Made by a program: the position numbers and the translations under genes. From contig NZ_LOEE01000028.1 in the NCBI RefSeq assembly GCF_001562415.1, positions 186,001 through 250,000 of the forward strand: DNA of 64,000 nt, written 5' to 3'. The notes beneath the pieces are model-generated. The model saw only the letters and a list, made by a program, of their open reading frames with translations, made no database searches and was not told the origin of the DNA. Numbering within the stretch: the stretch's first letter is position 1; every line of letters begins with the position of its first letter. Positions 43,736 through 53,554 of the stretch are shown in pieces. Source of the DNA: Thermotalea metallivorans. Its GTDB lineage: Bacteria; Bacillota; Clostridia; Peptostreptococcales; Thermotaleaceae.

Positions 43736-46554
43736 GTGTACATGGGCAGGATTTCATAGGTAACTTTATCTTCATTGACGGTGAAAACCATGTAGGTCAA
43801 CTGGGTAAAAATATCAATTTCATTATGAAGGGGATAATCCTTCAGGGTAACATAACGTATGCCGTTTTGGGGCGTAACGGTGAAATCTGTTCCTCCGCCG
43901 GTGAGCACCCAAACATCGGCATTGTTGTCCTTCTTTACTTTTTCCAATGTATCTTTCAAAAGTTTTTCCTCTAAAGGATCAGTGAAAGACAAGGGTTTTG
44001 GCAACAGCACAAAGATCTGTTTTGCATCGGTATTTTTGATGGTATTGATGAACCAAGGCCATTGCTGCCCATTGCTTTCCCGCAGGCTGCCCTTTCGATT
44101 ATCCAGTTGAATGAATACACTGTTGTTATGCTTGGTGGCTGTGTAGCTGCCATCGGCCAGAAGCACAGATTTTTTCAGGGAATCCTTTAAAGAAGGGTCA
44201 ATGGATTCTGTAAATATGTTCAATTCTGCGCCGTCATTGGCCAATGCCGCCATTTTTCCCACTGCCAGTTTGTCCAGCAAAGTGTCGATCCCGCTGACTT
44301 TGCCATGGGCAAAGAAACGGAAGGAGTTTTTCCCTTTTAAAGGAGCCTGTGTATTTCTTTGGTCTTTCACAGAGGCTTGAGGAACGGCACCGTCAAAGGC
44401 GGAAGGATAGAAAACGGTCAATCCGTCCATATAAATTCTGCCTGTATCCTTGGCCAGGGGATTGGTTTCCACAATATAGATCCGCTCAAGGATGACAGGA
44501 ACTTTCAAAGTAGGGGGAATAGGAGCCTCCACGTATTTCCAGCCGCTCCAGTCGATGGCGGCAGCCAAGGTGATGTTATGGACAGAACCATCAGCCCCTA
44601 CCAGTTTGGCCTTCAGACTGTGTCCCCCCCCTTCATTGCCGTAAACCCAAAGGCCAATTTTTGTTGGCGGTTTATCGAAGGAGATGCCACCGTTGTTGAA
44701 TACCAGATAGGCCGCCCTTGTGGCATCGGTGCTTGTAAAGTCATAGGTCAGCAGACCTGAAAAATTTCCGGATTTGGGGAAAGGGGCCAATTGATAGCTT
44801 CCCGTTACTTCTGCCGGATAGGATAGGAAGCTTCCGTTAGGATTTTCAAAATCATCCACCAAGATTTCATTGGATCCCACAACCACCTGTGCATAGGCCT
44901 CTAAGCCTTGGAAGGTTGCCTTGATCAGGCCGGAGGCATTTTTGGAAGCTGCTTTGAAATAACCCCTTGGATCGATGGAACCTAAGCTTGGAGGCACCTC
45001 AAAGACAACCTCCTTAGGATCGATAGAAGCACTGTATCCGTCAGCGTCTGTTCCTTTGATTGTTATTGGTCTTTCTCCATTTTTATCGATAAAAAGCTTT
45101 CCGGGGGATAATTGCAAGGATACGGGAGCCGCCAAAACATTCATTTCGAAAGTAGCGTATTTGCCCTCATATTCTGCGGCAATGACTGCTTTGCCGGCAG
45201 TGGAAGGTTTGAAGGTATTTCCCGCAAAGGTACCCTTGACACCGGTGACATGCCACCGGATACGGCTGTAGTCTACAGCCAGAGGGTTATAGTTTTGGTC
45301 ATAGGCTTTGACTTCCAGTTGTCTGGATGTACCGGAAAAAACATTGGCATCTTGGGCTTGCAGCTTGATTCCCCTGATGGCGGCCTTGGGCGCTGTGTTG
45401 AGGACACCGATACCATTCATCAATCTTCTCTCGCTGCCGTCAGAGAGATGGTTGACAATTCTCTTATTTTCTTCACCCAAGGGACGCAGGACCATTTCTG
45501 TGGAGCCGCCCCCATCCAAATTGATGGCCTGGTGGGCACCCAAGGAGATCATGATTTCGGCCAATTCCCGCTGGGTGACCCCTGTATAGGAAGCACTCCT
45601 GCCGTCGATGGTGACAAAGAGCACTTCTTTATTATCCTTGGAAATACCGATGGCTGTTCTGGGATGATTTCCCTTGATTTCATGGGAGAAGGCGGGAGGG
45701 ATGGTTCCGTCCTTTACCAAAAGAGCACCGCCGCCCATGGCCAGGGAAAGGGAGCGAAAGTCCGGGTTGGCAGCCATGGTCAGCTCCACCTCATCGCCGA
45801 CGGCAAAGCTGTTCTGAATCAGTGCTGCAAAGGAGCCGGTGGCAAATACCACAGACCCGTTCTTGGGAATCACGGTGCCATCCTTGGCATTTAGGATTTC
45901 CTTTACTGCGTTGTTCTCAATGACCATCTCCACGGCGCCGGAAAGGCTGGGACTCAAAGGAGGGGTCTTTTCTCCCCATACCGGTGTAAACAGAATGGCC
46001 GTATCTCCGTAGTCGGATTCCTTGTTTACGGATCCCATGGGGAGAACCGTCTGAGAACGCTTATTTGTCAGCTGTACCAGTGCATGTTCCCAATAGCCCA
46101 CAGCAGGCATGCCTTCTTTGGTCTGGTGGAAGACAGCCATTTGGTTGGGTATATAGAAAGGTGTAGAAATCAACTCTCCGTTTTTTACCATGGGACCTAG
46201 GGTAGCGGAGCCCTTTGTATTGAAAAAGTCACCGTTGATTGCGCCGACAATCCGGCTATTTTGATTTGCCAGTTCCGACAACTTGGCCTTGTTTCCAAGA
46301 CCATTTTGATTGAACAGCACCTCTAAAGAGGTAAATTCATCCCCTAAATGAATGCGCATCACATGAACATTCAACCATCCTTTATCGGTAAAACGCAGGA
46401 GTTGCTCATGTTTTACACCCGTTGCTATGTACTCTTCCTTTTTCTCTTCATAGAGAGACTGGGTCCAGTCTCCATGGACAGGAGTCAGGGAACTTACGGC
46501 CGTCAGGGAAATTGCCAAAGCCGATGAAACAATCCACTTTTTCCATCTTTGCAT
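43729..46554 (-). CDS. Large secreted phosphodiester-glycosidase (NAGPA)-domain protein
   Basis: 941 residues with a signal peptide (MQRWKKWIVSSALAISLTAV). Residues ~80-340 are a NAGPA/DUF2233 domain: AINGDFFNTKGSATLGPMVK, GNHPRTAIGISKDNKEVLFV and HQAINLDGGGSTEMVL. After this come Big-like beta domains and a carbohydrate-binding-like part (~500-760). The last ~230 residues look like a calcineurin-type fold without a complete metal set. It is likely an extracellular wall-glycan hydrolase. ATG 46554 follows AAGGAG. Confidence 0.78.
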   Translation of the reverse strand: MQRWKKWIVSSALAISLTAVSSLTPVHGDWTQSLYEEKKEEYIATGVKHEQLLRFTDKGWLNVHVMRIHLGDEFTSLEVLFNQNGLGNKAKLSELANQNSRIVGAINGDFFNTKGSATLGPMVKNGELISTPFYIPNQMAVFHQTKEGMPAVGYWEHALVQLTNKRSQTVLPMGSVNKESDYGDTAILFTPVWGEKTPPLSPSLSGAVEMVIENNAVKEILNAKDGTVIPKNGSVVFATGSFAALIQNSFAVGDEVELTMAANPDFRSLSLAMGGGALLVKDGTIPPAFSHEIKGNHPRTAIGISKDNKEVLFVTIDGRSASYTGVTQRELAEIMISLGAHQAINLDGGGSTEMVLRPLGEENKRIVNHLSDGSERRLMNGIGVLNTAPKAAIRGIKLQAQDANVFSGTSRQLEVKAYDQNYNPLAVDYSRIRWHVTGVKGTFAGNTFKPSTAGKAVIAAEYEGKYATFEMNVLAAPVSLQLSPGKLFIDKNGERPITIKGTDADGYSASIDPKEVVFEVPPSLGSIDPRGYFKAASKNASGLIKATFQGLEAYAQVVVGSNEILVDDFENPNGSFLSYPAEVTGSYQLAPFPKSGNFSGLLTYDFTSTDATRAAYLVFNNGGISFDKPPTKIGLWVYGNEGGGHSLKAKLVGADGSVHNITLAAAIDWSGWKYVEAPIPPTLKVPVILERIYIVETNPLAKDTGRIYMDGLTVFYPSAFDGAVPQASVKDQRNTQAPLKGKNSFRFFAHGKVSGIDTLLDKLAVGKMAALANDGAELNIFTESIDPSLKDSLKKSVLLADGSYTATKHNNSVFIQLDNRKGSLRESNGQQWPWFINTIKNTDAKQIFVLLPKPLSFTDPLEEKLLKDTLEKVKKDNNADVWVLTGGGTDFTVTPQNGIRYVTLKDYPLHNEIDIFTQLTYMVFTVNEDKVTYEILPMYTK

Positions 46555-46748
46555 ATCTGTTGCTCCTTTCTGAATGTTTTTGGGATAGAATTCGTCCCAC
46601 CCCAGGGATGCAGGCAAAATCAAATTTTCCAGATTCTCTACACTTCCATTATATAGGAAAATAAGGGAAGATAAAATTAAGAATATATTACAAAAAAGCA
46701 AGAGAATTCCTTTATTTTGTCAATCAAATATTTTGTGCGAAAAAGGTA

Positions 46749-46777
46749 TTGCCAAACTGCAAAATTTGTCGTAAAAT
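46749..46777 (+). promoter_or_regulatory. Sigma-A promoter of tRNA-Glu
   Basis: TTGCCA at 46749-46754 and TAAAAT at 46772-46777 with a 17-base spacer. The tRNA begins 15 bases later. Confidence 0.7.
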
Positions 46778-46791
46778 ATATTTTGGAAAAT

Positions 46792-46866
46792 GGCCCATTG
46801 GTCAAGCGGTCAAGACACCGCCCTTTCACGGCGGTAACCCGGGTTCGATTCCCGGATGGGTCACCA
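46792..46866 (+). tRNA. tRNA-Glu (anticodon TTC)
   Basis: 75 bases including an encoded CCA. Acceptor arms GGCCCAT and ATGGGTC pair, the D loop contains GGTCAAG, the anticodon arm CCGCCCTTTCACGGCGG shows anticodon TTC, and the T arm is CCGGGTTCGATTCCCGG. Confidence 0.97.
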
Positions 46867-46905
46867 TTTTTGTCAGGTACAAATATCATTTAGCCTTATT
46901 TCATG

Positions 46906-46935
46906 GAAGTGTGCATAGGTACACTTCTTTTTTTC
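46906..46935 (+). terminator. Terminator after tRNA-Glu
   Basis: GAAGTGT and ACACTTC around an eight-base loop followed by TTTTTTTTC, 40 bases after the tRNA. Confidence 0.8.
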
Positions 46936-47008
46936 TAGTGAGATAATTTAAATGTATATTTTTCAACAAAATATGCTAAAATGAAAAAAATAGAAAACAC
47001 AGTTCAAG

Positions 47009-47035
47009 CGTGACAGAGAACCGTCCCCTGTCACG
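47009..47035. promoter_or_regulatory. Hairpin CGTGACAG...CTGTCACG before the chaperone operon
   Basis: Eight-base arms around an 11-base loop (AGAACCGTCCC), about 20 bases before the first chaperone gene. It is not a CIRCE element (no TTAGCACTC/GAGTGCTAA). Its role is unknown. Confidence 0.45.
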
Positions 47036-47056
47036 GAACAGCGGAGGAGGAATGAC

Positions 47057-47728
47057 ATGGATTGGAAATTTTGGTTTCAGCGTAAGAAAACTGCTGTGGA
47101 AGAAAAAATAGAAGAATTACAGATGCAAATCGCTGAAATAGATAAAAAAAATGACGGGGTACGGGATTGTCTCGATAAAATTTTGGAAGGGACAAGGAGA
47201 GTAGACGAGAATCTGTGGGAACATGGGGAGGCTATCAGCAAGCTTTCGAGGCTGCAATATAAAACCACCCAGGAGCTGCAACGGAAATTAGATCTGTTGG
47301 ATGAAACTGTCCGAGGGATGGAAGAACGGCAAAGGCAGCAAGAGGAAGCTTTGCACCGCCAAAGGATATGGGAAGCACAAAGAAAAAACGTGACAGATTT
47401 CTGCATCCGCTGGGTGGATGATATGGACGCCCTGTGTGCCAAAATTTCCGAAAACAGTCAGGATAGCTGGTATCAGCTGCTTAGAAACTGGCAAGAACAA
47501 TTGCTTTTGTGCCTTGAAACAATGGGAATCAAGGAAATACCTGTATTGGGGACCAGCTTTCATCCTCATCTGTGCGAGGCCCTGGATCGGGTGGCAGCCG
47601 ATGGGGACAAGGCCTATGTACCCTATGAAGTGGTTGATGTCATCAGGCGAGGCTTTGTGTTTTATGACGGGACCATACTGCGGAAAGCCCAGGTGATTAC
47701 AATAAAAGAGGAGGAAAAAGAGGAATGA
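47057..47728 (+). CDS. GrpE-like nucleotide exchange factor of a chaperone operon
   Basis: 223 residues. A long coiled coil (residues ~12-115: [39 protein letters not shown]) is followed by a small beta domain ending [20 protein letters not shown], with [18 protein letters not shown] and [13 protein letters not shown]. These match the C-terminal beta-wing of GrpE that opens the Hsp70 nucleotide cleft. Sequence is divergent from housekeeping GrpE. Its stop overlaps the DnaK-like start (ATGA). Confidence 0.75.
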   Translation: MDWKFWFQRKKTAVEEKIEELQMQIAEIDKKNDGVRDCLDKILEGTRRVDENLWEHGEAISKLSRLQYKTTQELQRKLDLLDETVRGMEERQRQQEEALHRQRIWEAQRKNVTDFCIRWVDDMDALCAKISENSQDSWYQLLRNWQEQLLLCLETMGIKEIPVLGTSFHPHLCEALDRVAADGDKAYVPYEVVDVIRRGFVFYDGTILRKAQVITIKEEEKEE

Positions 47729-49566
47729 ATCAGCATGATAAAAATGATAAAAGTGCATCCTTTAGACCCATCGTAGGAATCGATTTGGGAACGACCAATT
47801 CGGCTGTGGCCTATATCCATAGGGGAAAGCCGGAAATCATTCCTTCCCCTGCAGGGGAAAAAATCATACCTTCCGTAGTGCTGGTAGATTTAAATGGAAA
47901 TGTAGTGGTGGGGAAGGATGCCCGAGATGCATTGGTAGCCATGCCCGACAGAACGATTGCAGCCGTAAAGCGAAAAATGGGCAGTCACGAGGAAATTGCC
48001 ATTGCCGACAAAAAACTGCTGCCCCAAGAGGTTTCGGCACTAATCCTGAAAGAATTGAAAAAATACGTGGATGCCCTGCTGGGGGAAGGAGAAAAGGAGG
48101 CAGTCATCACTGTACCCGCATACTTTACCGATGCCCAGAGGAGGGCTACGAAGCAGGCGGGTGAGCTGGCAGGCTTCGTGGTGGAGAGAATCATCAATGA
48201 GCCTACGGCGGCAGCCTTGGCCTTTGGCTTGAATCATTTAAAAGATGACCGCCATATCCTGGTCTATGACCTGGGAGGGGGGACCTTTGACGTATCGATT
48301 GTAGAAATGATGGGTGGCATCATGGAGGTCAAGGCCTCCACGGGCAACAATTATTTGGGCGGAGAAGATTTCGACTGGAGGCTTGTGGATTGGCTGGCAG
48401 AACATATGATAGAAAGGGATGGGGTAGATCCCCGACAGGACATCCGTGCCAAGGCCCTTTTGAAAAAAGAGGCGGAAAGGGTAAAAATGCAGCTCTCGAA
48501 AGAAACAAAGGCAACCTTATCCCTTCCCGTTGTTACAGTAAAGGATGATCACCCCATCGGTCTTTCTGTGGAAATTACTCGGCAACAATTTATTGATTTG
48601 ATTGATGATCTTTTGCAGGAGACCATGGGGCACGTGGAAAACGTATTAAGGGATGCAGGGCTGAAGGCAGAAGACATTGATGATATATTGCTGGTAGGAG
48701 GATCCACACGGATACCCAGGGTGTATGAATTAATTCGAGACTTTTTCGGGAAAAACCCCAGAAATGATGTCAATCCCGACGAAGCCGTAGCCTTGGGGGC
48801 AGCGGTGCAGGCCGGCATCAAATCCGGTGCATTGGCAAAAAGCGGATTGATCGTCACCGATGTGGCGCCCTTTTCCATGGGGATTGCCGTCTTGAAGGAA
48901 TGGAAGTTCATGGCTTTCCGGCCGGGAGGATTCTGCGTCATTATTCCCAGAAATACCACTATTCCCGTAACCCGTACGGAAAAGTTTACCACTACCCATG
49001 ACGGACAGACGGCCGTTTCCATTGAAATTTATCAGGGGGAACATGAATGGGTAAAGCACAACTGCCGATTGGGTGAATTTCTGCTGGAAGGCATACCGGC
49101 CAATAGGGCAGGGGCCGAGGTCATTGAGGTAACCTTCCGATATAACCTGAACGGAATCTTGGAAGTAACGGCAAAATGTGTCTCCACAGGGAAGGCCATG
49201 ACTGTAACGGTCCAGGATGCTTTGAATCGTGATTCCAAGGAGGCCTTTGAGGAAAGCAAGGCAAAGCTGGAGGCACTCTTAGAGGAACAGGATGGGGAAG
49301 AAGTTGAAGAAGAAATATGGGATGAACTATGGAATGCCATAGGAGATGAAGATGAAGAGGAAAAAACTCTTGATGAGCTGATGGAGGAGGCTTTGGCATT
49401 GAAAGCCCGGGCAGAGCAGTTGAAGGGGACCCTTGGACAAAAACAAAAACCCCGGGCAGAAAAGGTGATAGCACTGCTGGATGAGGCCCTAAGGGAGGCA
49501 GATAAAGAAAAACTGCAGCAGGCTATTGATAAAGGAACCGACATACTCATTGATTTGGAACTGTAA
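47725..49566 (+). CDS. DnaK-family Hsp70 chaperone, divergent paralogue
   Basis: 613 residues with a complete Hsp70 ATPase: [59 protein letters not shown] and [14 protein letters not shown]. The substrate domain follows from about residue 390. The end is truncated relative to DnaK and carries an acidic stretch ([17 protein letters not shown], residues ~515-545) in place of the usual EEVD-like/lid pattern. It is probably a specialised second Hsp70 beside the housekeeping one, which is not in this window. Confidence 0.88.
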   Translation: MNQHDKNDKSASFRPIVGIDLGTTNSAVAYIHRGKPEIIPSPAGEKIIPSVVLVDLNGNVVVGKDARDALVAMPDRTIAAVKRKMGSHEEIAIADKKLLPQEVSALILKELKKYVDALLGEGEKEAVITVPAYFTDAQRRATKQAGELAGFVVERIINEPTAAALAFGLNHLKDDRHILVYDLGGGTFDVSIVEMMGGIMEVKASTGNNYLGGEDFDWRLVDWLAEHMIERDGVDPRQDIRAKALLKKEAERVKMQLSKETKATLSLPVVTVKDDHPIGLSVEITRQQFIDLIDDLLQETMGHVENVLRDAGLKAEDIDDILLVGGSTRIPRVYELIRDFFGKNPRNDVNPDEAVALGAAVQAGIKSGALAKSGLIVTDVAPFSMGIAVLKEWKFMAFRPGGFCVIIPRNTTIPVTRTEKFTTTHDGQTAVSIEIYQGEHEWVKHNCRLGEFLLEGIPANRAGAEVIEVTFRYNLNGILEVTAKCVSTGKAMTVTVQDALNRDSKEAFEESKAKLEALLEEQDGEEVEEEIWDELWNAIGDEDEEEKTLDELMEEALALKARAEQLKGTLGQKQKPRAEKVIALLDEALREADKEKLQQAIDKGTDILIDLEL

Positions 49567-49578
49567 AGGGGTGAAGAA

Positions 49579-50829
49579 ATGCTGAATTTTGGCTTCCGAA
49601 AAAGAAAAAAGCAAAAAGAAAAAATAGAAGATTATTATAAAATATTAGGAACACGGGCCAATGCGGGACCGGAGAAGATCAGGGAAAAGTATATGGAGAA
49701 GGTAAGGGCCTTTCCGCCGGAAACCCATCCCGAAGAATTTCAAGCCGTTCGTCGTGCTTACGAAACTCTGCGGGATCCTGTAAAAAGGAAACAATATGAT
49801 TTGCAGCGAAAATATGGAGACAAAATTGAAAAAATCATGGAAAGGGTATGGATGTACCTTTATTTCAAGGATTTTAAGAAGGCGGAAGAACTGTTGAATG
49901 AAGTAAAAAACATGGATCCCGACAATCTGTCGATTCATCTGATGTTGGCCAATGTCGCCCTTTTCCAGAATGATATGGAAGGCTTCTATCGCCGAATGGA
50001 TACGGTCATGGATATGGCGAAGGAAGATGAAAAAGATGCAGTGATTGCCATCAAAATCAAAATGCTGATGGAAGTGGAGCGGTTTGAGGAAGCACTGGAT
50101 GTCCTCGAAAGGGACAAGGTCGGCATAAAAGATATGTGGCAATATAAGCAGATGCGTGCTTCTATTCTAGGAGAATTGGGAAGGTATAATGACCTGTGGA
50201 ATCTTCTTCAAGAGATGATTCCTTCTTTGGAATCACAACAAGCCAAGGATATTGATATATTCATTGCTTGGATCAATACAGCCATCGAATTAACAAAATG
50301 GGGAGAAATCTCCAAGATTCAAAATCGCATCCGGAAGCTGTGGAATACTGTGGAGGACGAAGATGACAGACAGATGATCCGGGAGGACCTGACTTGGGAG
50401 ATGGAAGGATATGTAGAGGCAGCTCGTTTCCGGGAAGCCCAAATATTTGTGGACTTGCTGTGTTATATGGATCCTAAAAACCATGAATTGAGGGAAAGGA
50501 AAAAAGAGATTGAAAGAACAGCAAAATTGGATATGGAGTTAGAACGGATGGCACGGGATCAGGAGATATTCCCCGTCGTCTATGTAGAAGCCATGAAATT
50601 GTTTTTTCGTACTTACGCCTCCAAGGAGATGCTGGACTCCTTTATGGATTCTCTGCCCCATGATATTATGAAGGATTTTGCCCATATGGACGAGGAAATC
50701 GCGGGAAGTATTCTGCGGGTTAAGAAAAAGTATCCCATGGTCTATAAGACCTTCCAAAAAGAATGGGAGGAGATATTCAAGATACGTACGGAAGGACTCA
50801 ATCGGGAGGCCAGGAGAAGGTTAAGATAA
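49579..50829 (+). CDS. J-domain-like protein without the HPD motif
   Basis: 416 residues. The N terminus has a J-domain layout: EDYYKILGTRANAGPEKIRE, then KVRAFPPETHPEEFQAVRRA and YETLRDPVKRKQYD. The HPD triad that triggers Hsp70 ATPase in canonical J-proteins is absent at its place (FPP). The remaining ~330 residues are helical and TPR-like (AEELLNEVKNMDPDNLSIHL). It starts 12 bases after the DnaK-like gene, so all three are one operon. It may bind substrates or have lost normal co-chaperone function. Confidence 0.72.
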   Translation: MLNFGFRKRKKQKEKIEDYYKILGTRANAGPEKIREKYMEKVRAFPPETHPEEFQAVRRAYETLRDPVKRKQYDLQRKYGDKIEKIMERVWMYLYFKDFKKAEELLNEVKNMDPDNLSIHLMLANVALFQNDMEGFYRRMDTVMDMAKEDEKDAVIAIKIKMLMEVERFEEALDVLERDKVGIKDMWQYKQMRASILGELGRYNDLWNLLQEMIPSLESQQAKDIDIFIAWINTAIELTKWGEISKIQNRIRKLWNTVEDEDDRQMIREDLTWEMEGYVEAARFREAQIFVDLLCYMDPKNHELRERKKEIERTAKLDMELERMARDQEIFPVVYVEAMKLFFRTYASKEMLDSFMDSLPHDIMKDFAHMDEEIAGSILRVKKKYPMVYKTFQKEWEEIFKIRTEGLNREARRRLR

Positions 50830-50973
50830 GGTTCAGACAAGGATGTTTTTTTCAAAATGAAAATCTGTGTTCATAAAAAGGATGATATCCGATATAATGG
50901 TGATGAAGGGAAGCATAAAACGGCAGGGAAAGTTGCCCGCTAACCTGGGAAATTGTAGAAGGAGATTCATACA

Positions 50974-51441
50974 ATGACGGATATCATAAAATTTTTATCG
51001 GATGAGATTATGGTAATTTTGATTGCGGCCATGCCTGTGGTGGAGTTAAGGGGGGCCATACCCTTTGGGGTATCCCTGGGAATGCACCCTCTCCATGCCA
51101 TGGTTTTGGGTTTAATCGGCAGTACTTTGCCGGTGCCTTTTTTATTGCTGTTTTTGAAGCCTGTTTTTCGGGAGATGAGAAAAATTTCTTTTTTTAGGAA
51201 GCTGGTGGAGTGGGTGACCCGCCGGACCATGAAAAAGGCAAAAAATATTCGAAAATACAGTGCCTACGGGCTCCTCATTTTTGTGGCCGTTCCCCTGCCT
51301 TCCACGGGGGTATGGACAGGATCTATTGCGGCGGCCCTCTTGGATATGCGCTTTCAACCTGCATTTTTGGCTATTTTTGGGGGGAATTGCATTGCGGCAC
51401 TCATCATGATGATCCTAAGCCATGCAGCTTTTGGATTCTAA
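50974..51441 (+). CDS. Small multi-drug export family (COG2426-like) membrane protein
   Basis: 155 residues with about three to four hydrophobic segments. The early motif MPVVELRGAIPFGVSLGMHP and the later FVAVPLPSTGVWTGSIAAAL are typical of the family annotated as small multi-drug export proteins, whose actual substrate is not established. AGAAGGAGATTC precedes the ATG. A TTCATA...TATAAT promoter with a 17-base spacer lies at about 50872-50899. Confidence 0.8.
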   Translation: MTDIIKFLSDEIMVILIAAMPVVELRGAIPFGVSLGMHPLHAMVLGLIGSTLPVPFLLLFLKPVFREMRKISFFRKLVEWVTRRTMKKAKNIRKYSAYGLLIFVAVPLPSTGVWTGSIAAALLDMRFQPAFLAIFGGNCIAALIMMILSHAAFGF

Positions 51442-51515
51442 TGAGCTGCCAGTTACCAGCTGCCAGTTACCAGTTCACGTAAGCTGATGGCTGATAGCCG
51501 ATAGCCAATGGCGAG
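51442..51515. repeat. CTGCCAGTTACCAG repeat patch
   Basis: CTGCCAGTTACCAGCTGCCAG is followed by TTACCAG and GATGGCTGATAGCCGATAGCC. This is one of the longest patches of the dispersed repeat family, just after the stop codon. Confidence 0.7.
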
Positions 51516-51546
51516 TGTTAATAATCTACAAGACAGGAGACAGAAT

Positions 51547-52437
51547 ATGAAGCAAAAGAAAAGCCTATTCATTTTTATCATTATCATTGTTGCCCTCTGG
51601 ATAACGGCTTGCGGGACAATGGAAGAGCTTGGGGGAAATGTTCCTGCGGGCATGGATCAAAAAAATAGGCGGGAGGTACTGGAGGTCCACTTTATTGATG
51701 TGGGACAAGGAGATGCCATTTTGATCAAAACCCCCAAGGGGGAAGCCGTGCTGATCGATGCAGGAGGAAATGATGATGAAGAGAGGGTTGTGAAATATCT
51801 GCAAGATCAAGGAGTTTCTTCTCTCCAGGCAGTCATCGGCACCCATCCCCATGAGGATCATATAGGAGGATTGGATCGGGTCATCCGGCAATTGGAAGTG
51901 GAGAAAATCTACATGCCCAAGGTGGTCCATCCCACAAAAACCTTTGAAGATGTGCTGGATGCTGTGGAACAGAAAGGGCTGAAGATTACCCCGGTCTTTG
52001 GAGGGAAAAGCCTGATGCTGGAAGGAGTCCAAGGGGTTTTTCTGGGGCCCCTTTCAGAAGAATATGAGGAATTGAACAACTACAGCGCCGTATTAAGACT
52101 TCAGTATGGGGATGCCGTATTTCTCTTTACGGGAGATGCGGAGGCCCTTTCCGAGGAGGAAATGCTGACAAGCCATTCCCCTGCCTTATTGAAGGCCCAT
52201 GTCCTCAAGATAGGACATCATGGCAGCAGCAGCTCTACTTCCGATGGATTTTTAGAAGCCGTGTCCCCGGCGTATGGAGTGATTCTCTGCGGACGGGGAA
52301 ATTCTTACGGTCATCCCCATCGGGAGACGCTGAAAAAATTGACGGATAGGGGAATTGAAATCCTCAGGACGGATCGCCACGGCACCATTGTGATGGAAAG
52401 CGACGGGCAGAAGATAGAAGTATTCAAGGGGGAATAG
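51547..52437 (+). CDS. ComEC C-domain-like MBL-fold lipoprotein
   Basis: 296 residues. A lipoprotein signal (FIFIIIIVALWITACG, lipobox Cys) leads into a metallo-beta-lactamase fold: IDVGQGDAILIKTPKGEAVL, VLIDAGGND, GTHPHEDHIGG (His-x-His-x-Asp-His metal motif) and KIGHHGSSSSTSDGFLE. This is the domain found at the C terminus of ComEC, here free and anchored outside the membrane; it may hydrolyse nucleic acid. ATG 51547 follows ACAGGAGAC. Confidence 0.85.
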   Translation: MKQKKSLFIFIIIIVALWITACGTMEELGGNVPAGMDQKNRREVLEVHFIDVGQGDAILIKTPKGEAVLIDAGGNDDEERVVKYLQDQGVSSLQAVIGTHPHEDHIGGLDRVIRQLEVEKIYMPKVVHPTKTFEDVLDAVEQKGLKITPVFGGKSLMLEGVQGVFLGPLSEEYEELNNYSAVLRLQYGDAVFLFTGDAEALSEEEMLTSHSPALLKAHVLKIGHHGSSSSTSDGFLEAVSPAYGVILCGRGNSYGHPHRETLKKLTDRGIEILRTDRHGTIVMESDGQKIEVFKGE

Positions 52438-52440
52438 GGC

Positions 52441-52641
52441 ATGTTTGTATTGGACCGTATCGAGGGAGAATGGGCAGTCATCGAGGGGGATAAGGGAATG
52501 TTTCAACTGCCGAAGACCTTGTTGCCCCAAGATGCCCGGGAAGGAGATATACTGGAAATCCATATTATTATTGACGGGGAACAAGGGAAAGCTAGAAAAG
52601 AAAGACTGGAAGAAAGGGCAAAGGGATTGTGGGAGGAATGA
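52441..52641 (+). CDS. DUF3006 family protein
   Basis: 66 residues: FVLDRIEGEWAVIEGDKGMF at the N terminus and LPQDAREGDILEIHIIID are typical of DUF3006, which commonly follows ComEC-like MBL genes, as here with a three-base gap. Probably a small beta-barrel partner of the MBL protein. Function unknown. Confidence 0.75.
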   Translation: MFVLDRIEGEWAVIEGDKGMFQLPKTLLPQDAREGDILEIHIIIDGEQGKARKERLEERAKGLWEE

Positions 52642-52647
52642 GGAAAA

Positions 52648-53055
52648 ATGCATCTATCGGAGGAATGCAAAAAGAAAATAGTAGATTTTTTAAGGGAAAA
52701 ATTTAAGCCAAAATTTATTTATCTTTTTGGTTCCTTTGCCAAGGGAGAGGGTCGGGAAGACAGCGATATTGATTTGGCTATCTATACCGATGAGGTGATC
52801 GGTCCATACGATCTTTTTCTAGCTGCCAATCTTCTTTCTTTTGAAGTGAAGAGGGACGTCCAAATTGTACACCTAAAGGATACCACCACTGTATTTGCTG
52901 CTCAGATTGTTGGAACAAGAGAGGTTTTGTACTGTGAGGATGAACAGCAAATGGCTTATTATAATATTAGAGCATTGAAAGACTATGCAAAACTGAATGA
53001 GGAAAGAAAGATGATATTGGATGCCATTGAAAGGGATGGGAAAATATATGGTTAA
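52648..53055 (+). CDS. mntA: MntA-type nucleotidyltransferase antitoxin
   Basis: 135 residues. GSFAKGEGREDSDIDLAIY is the GSx10DxD motif and VKRDVQIVHL carries the third acidic residue. In the MntA/HepT system this enzyme AMPylates a Tyr in the toxin and blocks it. It overlaps the toxin gene by eight bases. The ribosome site is AGGAATGAGG. Confidence 0.85.
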   Translation: MHLSEECKKKIVDFLREKFKPKFIYLFGSFAKGEGREDSDIDLAIYTDEVIGPYDLFLAANLLSFEVKRDVQIVHLKDTTTVFAAQIVGTREVLYCEDEQQMAYYNIRALKDYAKLNEERKMILDAIERDGKIYG

Positions 53056-53455
53056 AGATGTTTTATATAATAAAATGAGCATTATCGAAAGATGTATGAT
53101 GCGGGTTAGAGAAGTTTATGATGAAAATCCTGATAATTTAAAGGATTATACAAAACAGGATTCCATTGTTCTGAATATCCAGAGGGCTGTGGAAGCAACG
53201 ATTGATATTGCCATGTATATTGTTTCCGATAGAAAACTCGGCATTCCTCAAAACAGCAGAGATGCTTTTGAAGTGTTGAATCATCATAAGATTATCGATG
53301 ATGCGCTATTGGAAAAGATAAAAAAGATGATAGGATTTAGAAATATCGCTGTCCACAACTATGAAAAGCTGAACTTGGCTATTTTGCAAAAAGTAATAGA
53401 AAATCATTTGGAAGACTTTGAAATTTTTTTAGATAGGATTTATAAGATGCAATAG
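53048..53455 (+). CDS. hepT: HepT-type HEPN RNase toxin
   Basis: 135-residue helical HEPN-domain protein. The active-site motif RNIAVHNY matches Rx4HxY; Arg and His are needed for RNA cleavage and Tyr is the AMPylation site. N-terminal LYNKMSIIERCMMRVREVYD and RAVEATIDIAMYIVSD fit DUF86. ATG 53048 is used because GGGATGGG precedes it. Both partners are intact, so the pair may be active. Confidence 0.87.
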   Translation: MVKDVLYNKMSIIERCMMRVREVYDENPDNLKDYTKQDSIVLNIQRAVEATIDIAMYIVSDRKLGIPQNSRDAFEVLNHHKIIDDALLEKIKKMIGFRNIAVHNYEKLNLAILQKVIENHLEDFEIFLDRIYKMQ

Positions 53456-53494
53456 CTTATAGAGGAAAAATCTATTTTTTTCGCAAAAAAACTG

Positions 53495-53523
53495 TTGACA
53501 TTTATTGATATTCATGTTAGTAT
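53495..53523 (+). promoter_or_regulatory. Sigma-A promoter of the metK riboswitch
   Basis: TTGACA at 53495-53500 and TAGTAT at 53518-53523 with a 17-base spacer, about 30 bases before the riboswitch. Confidence 0.75.
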
Positions 53524-53554
53524 TTTTTCTGTTGAATTGAATAGAAATCTTGAT

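Noticed and set aside
44359..45894. Several + strand frames of 90-260 codons inside the NAGPA gene
   Set aside because: They are antisense to a gene with a clear signal peptide and NAGPA motifs and have no start signals.
47009..47035. CIRCE (HrcA) element before the chaperone genes
   Set aside because: The inverted repeat is CGTGACAG/CTGTCACG and lacks TTAGCACTC-N9-GAGTGCTAA.
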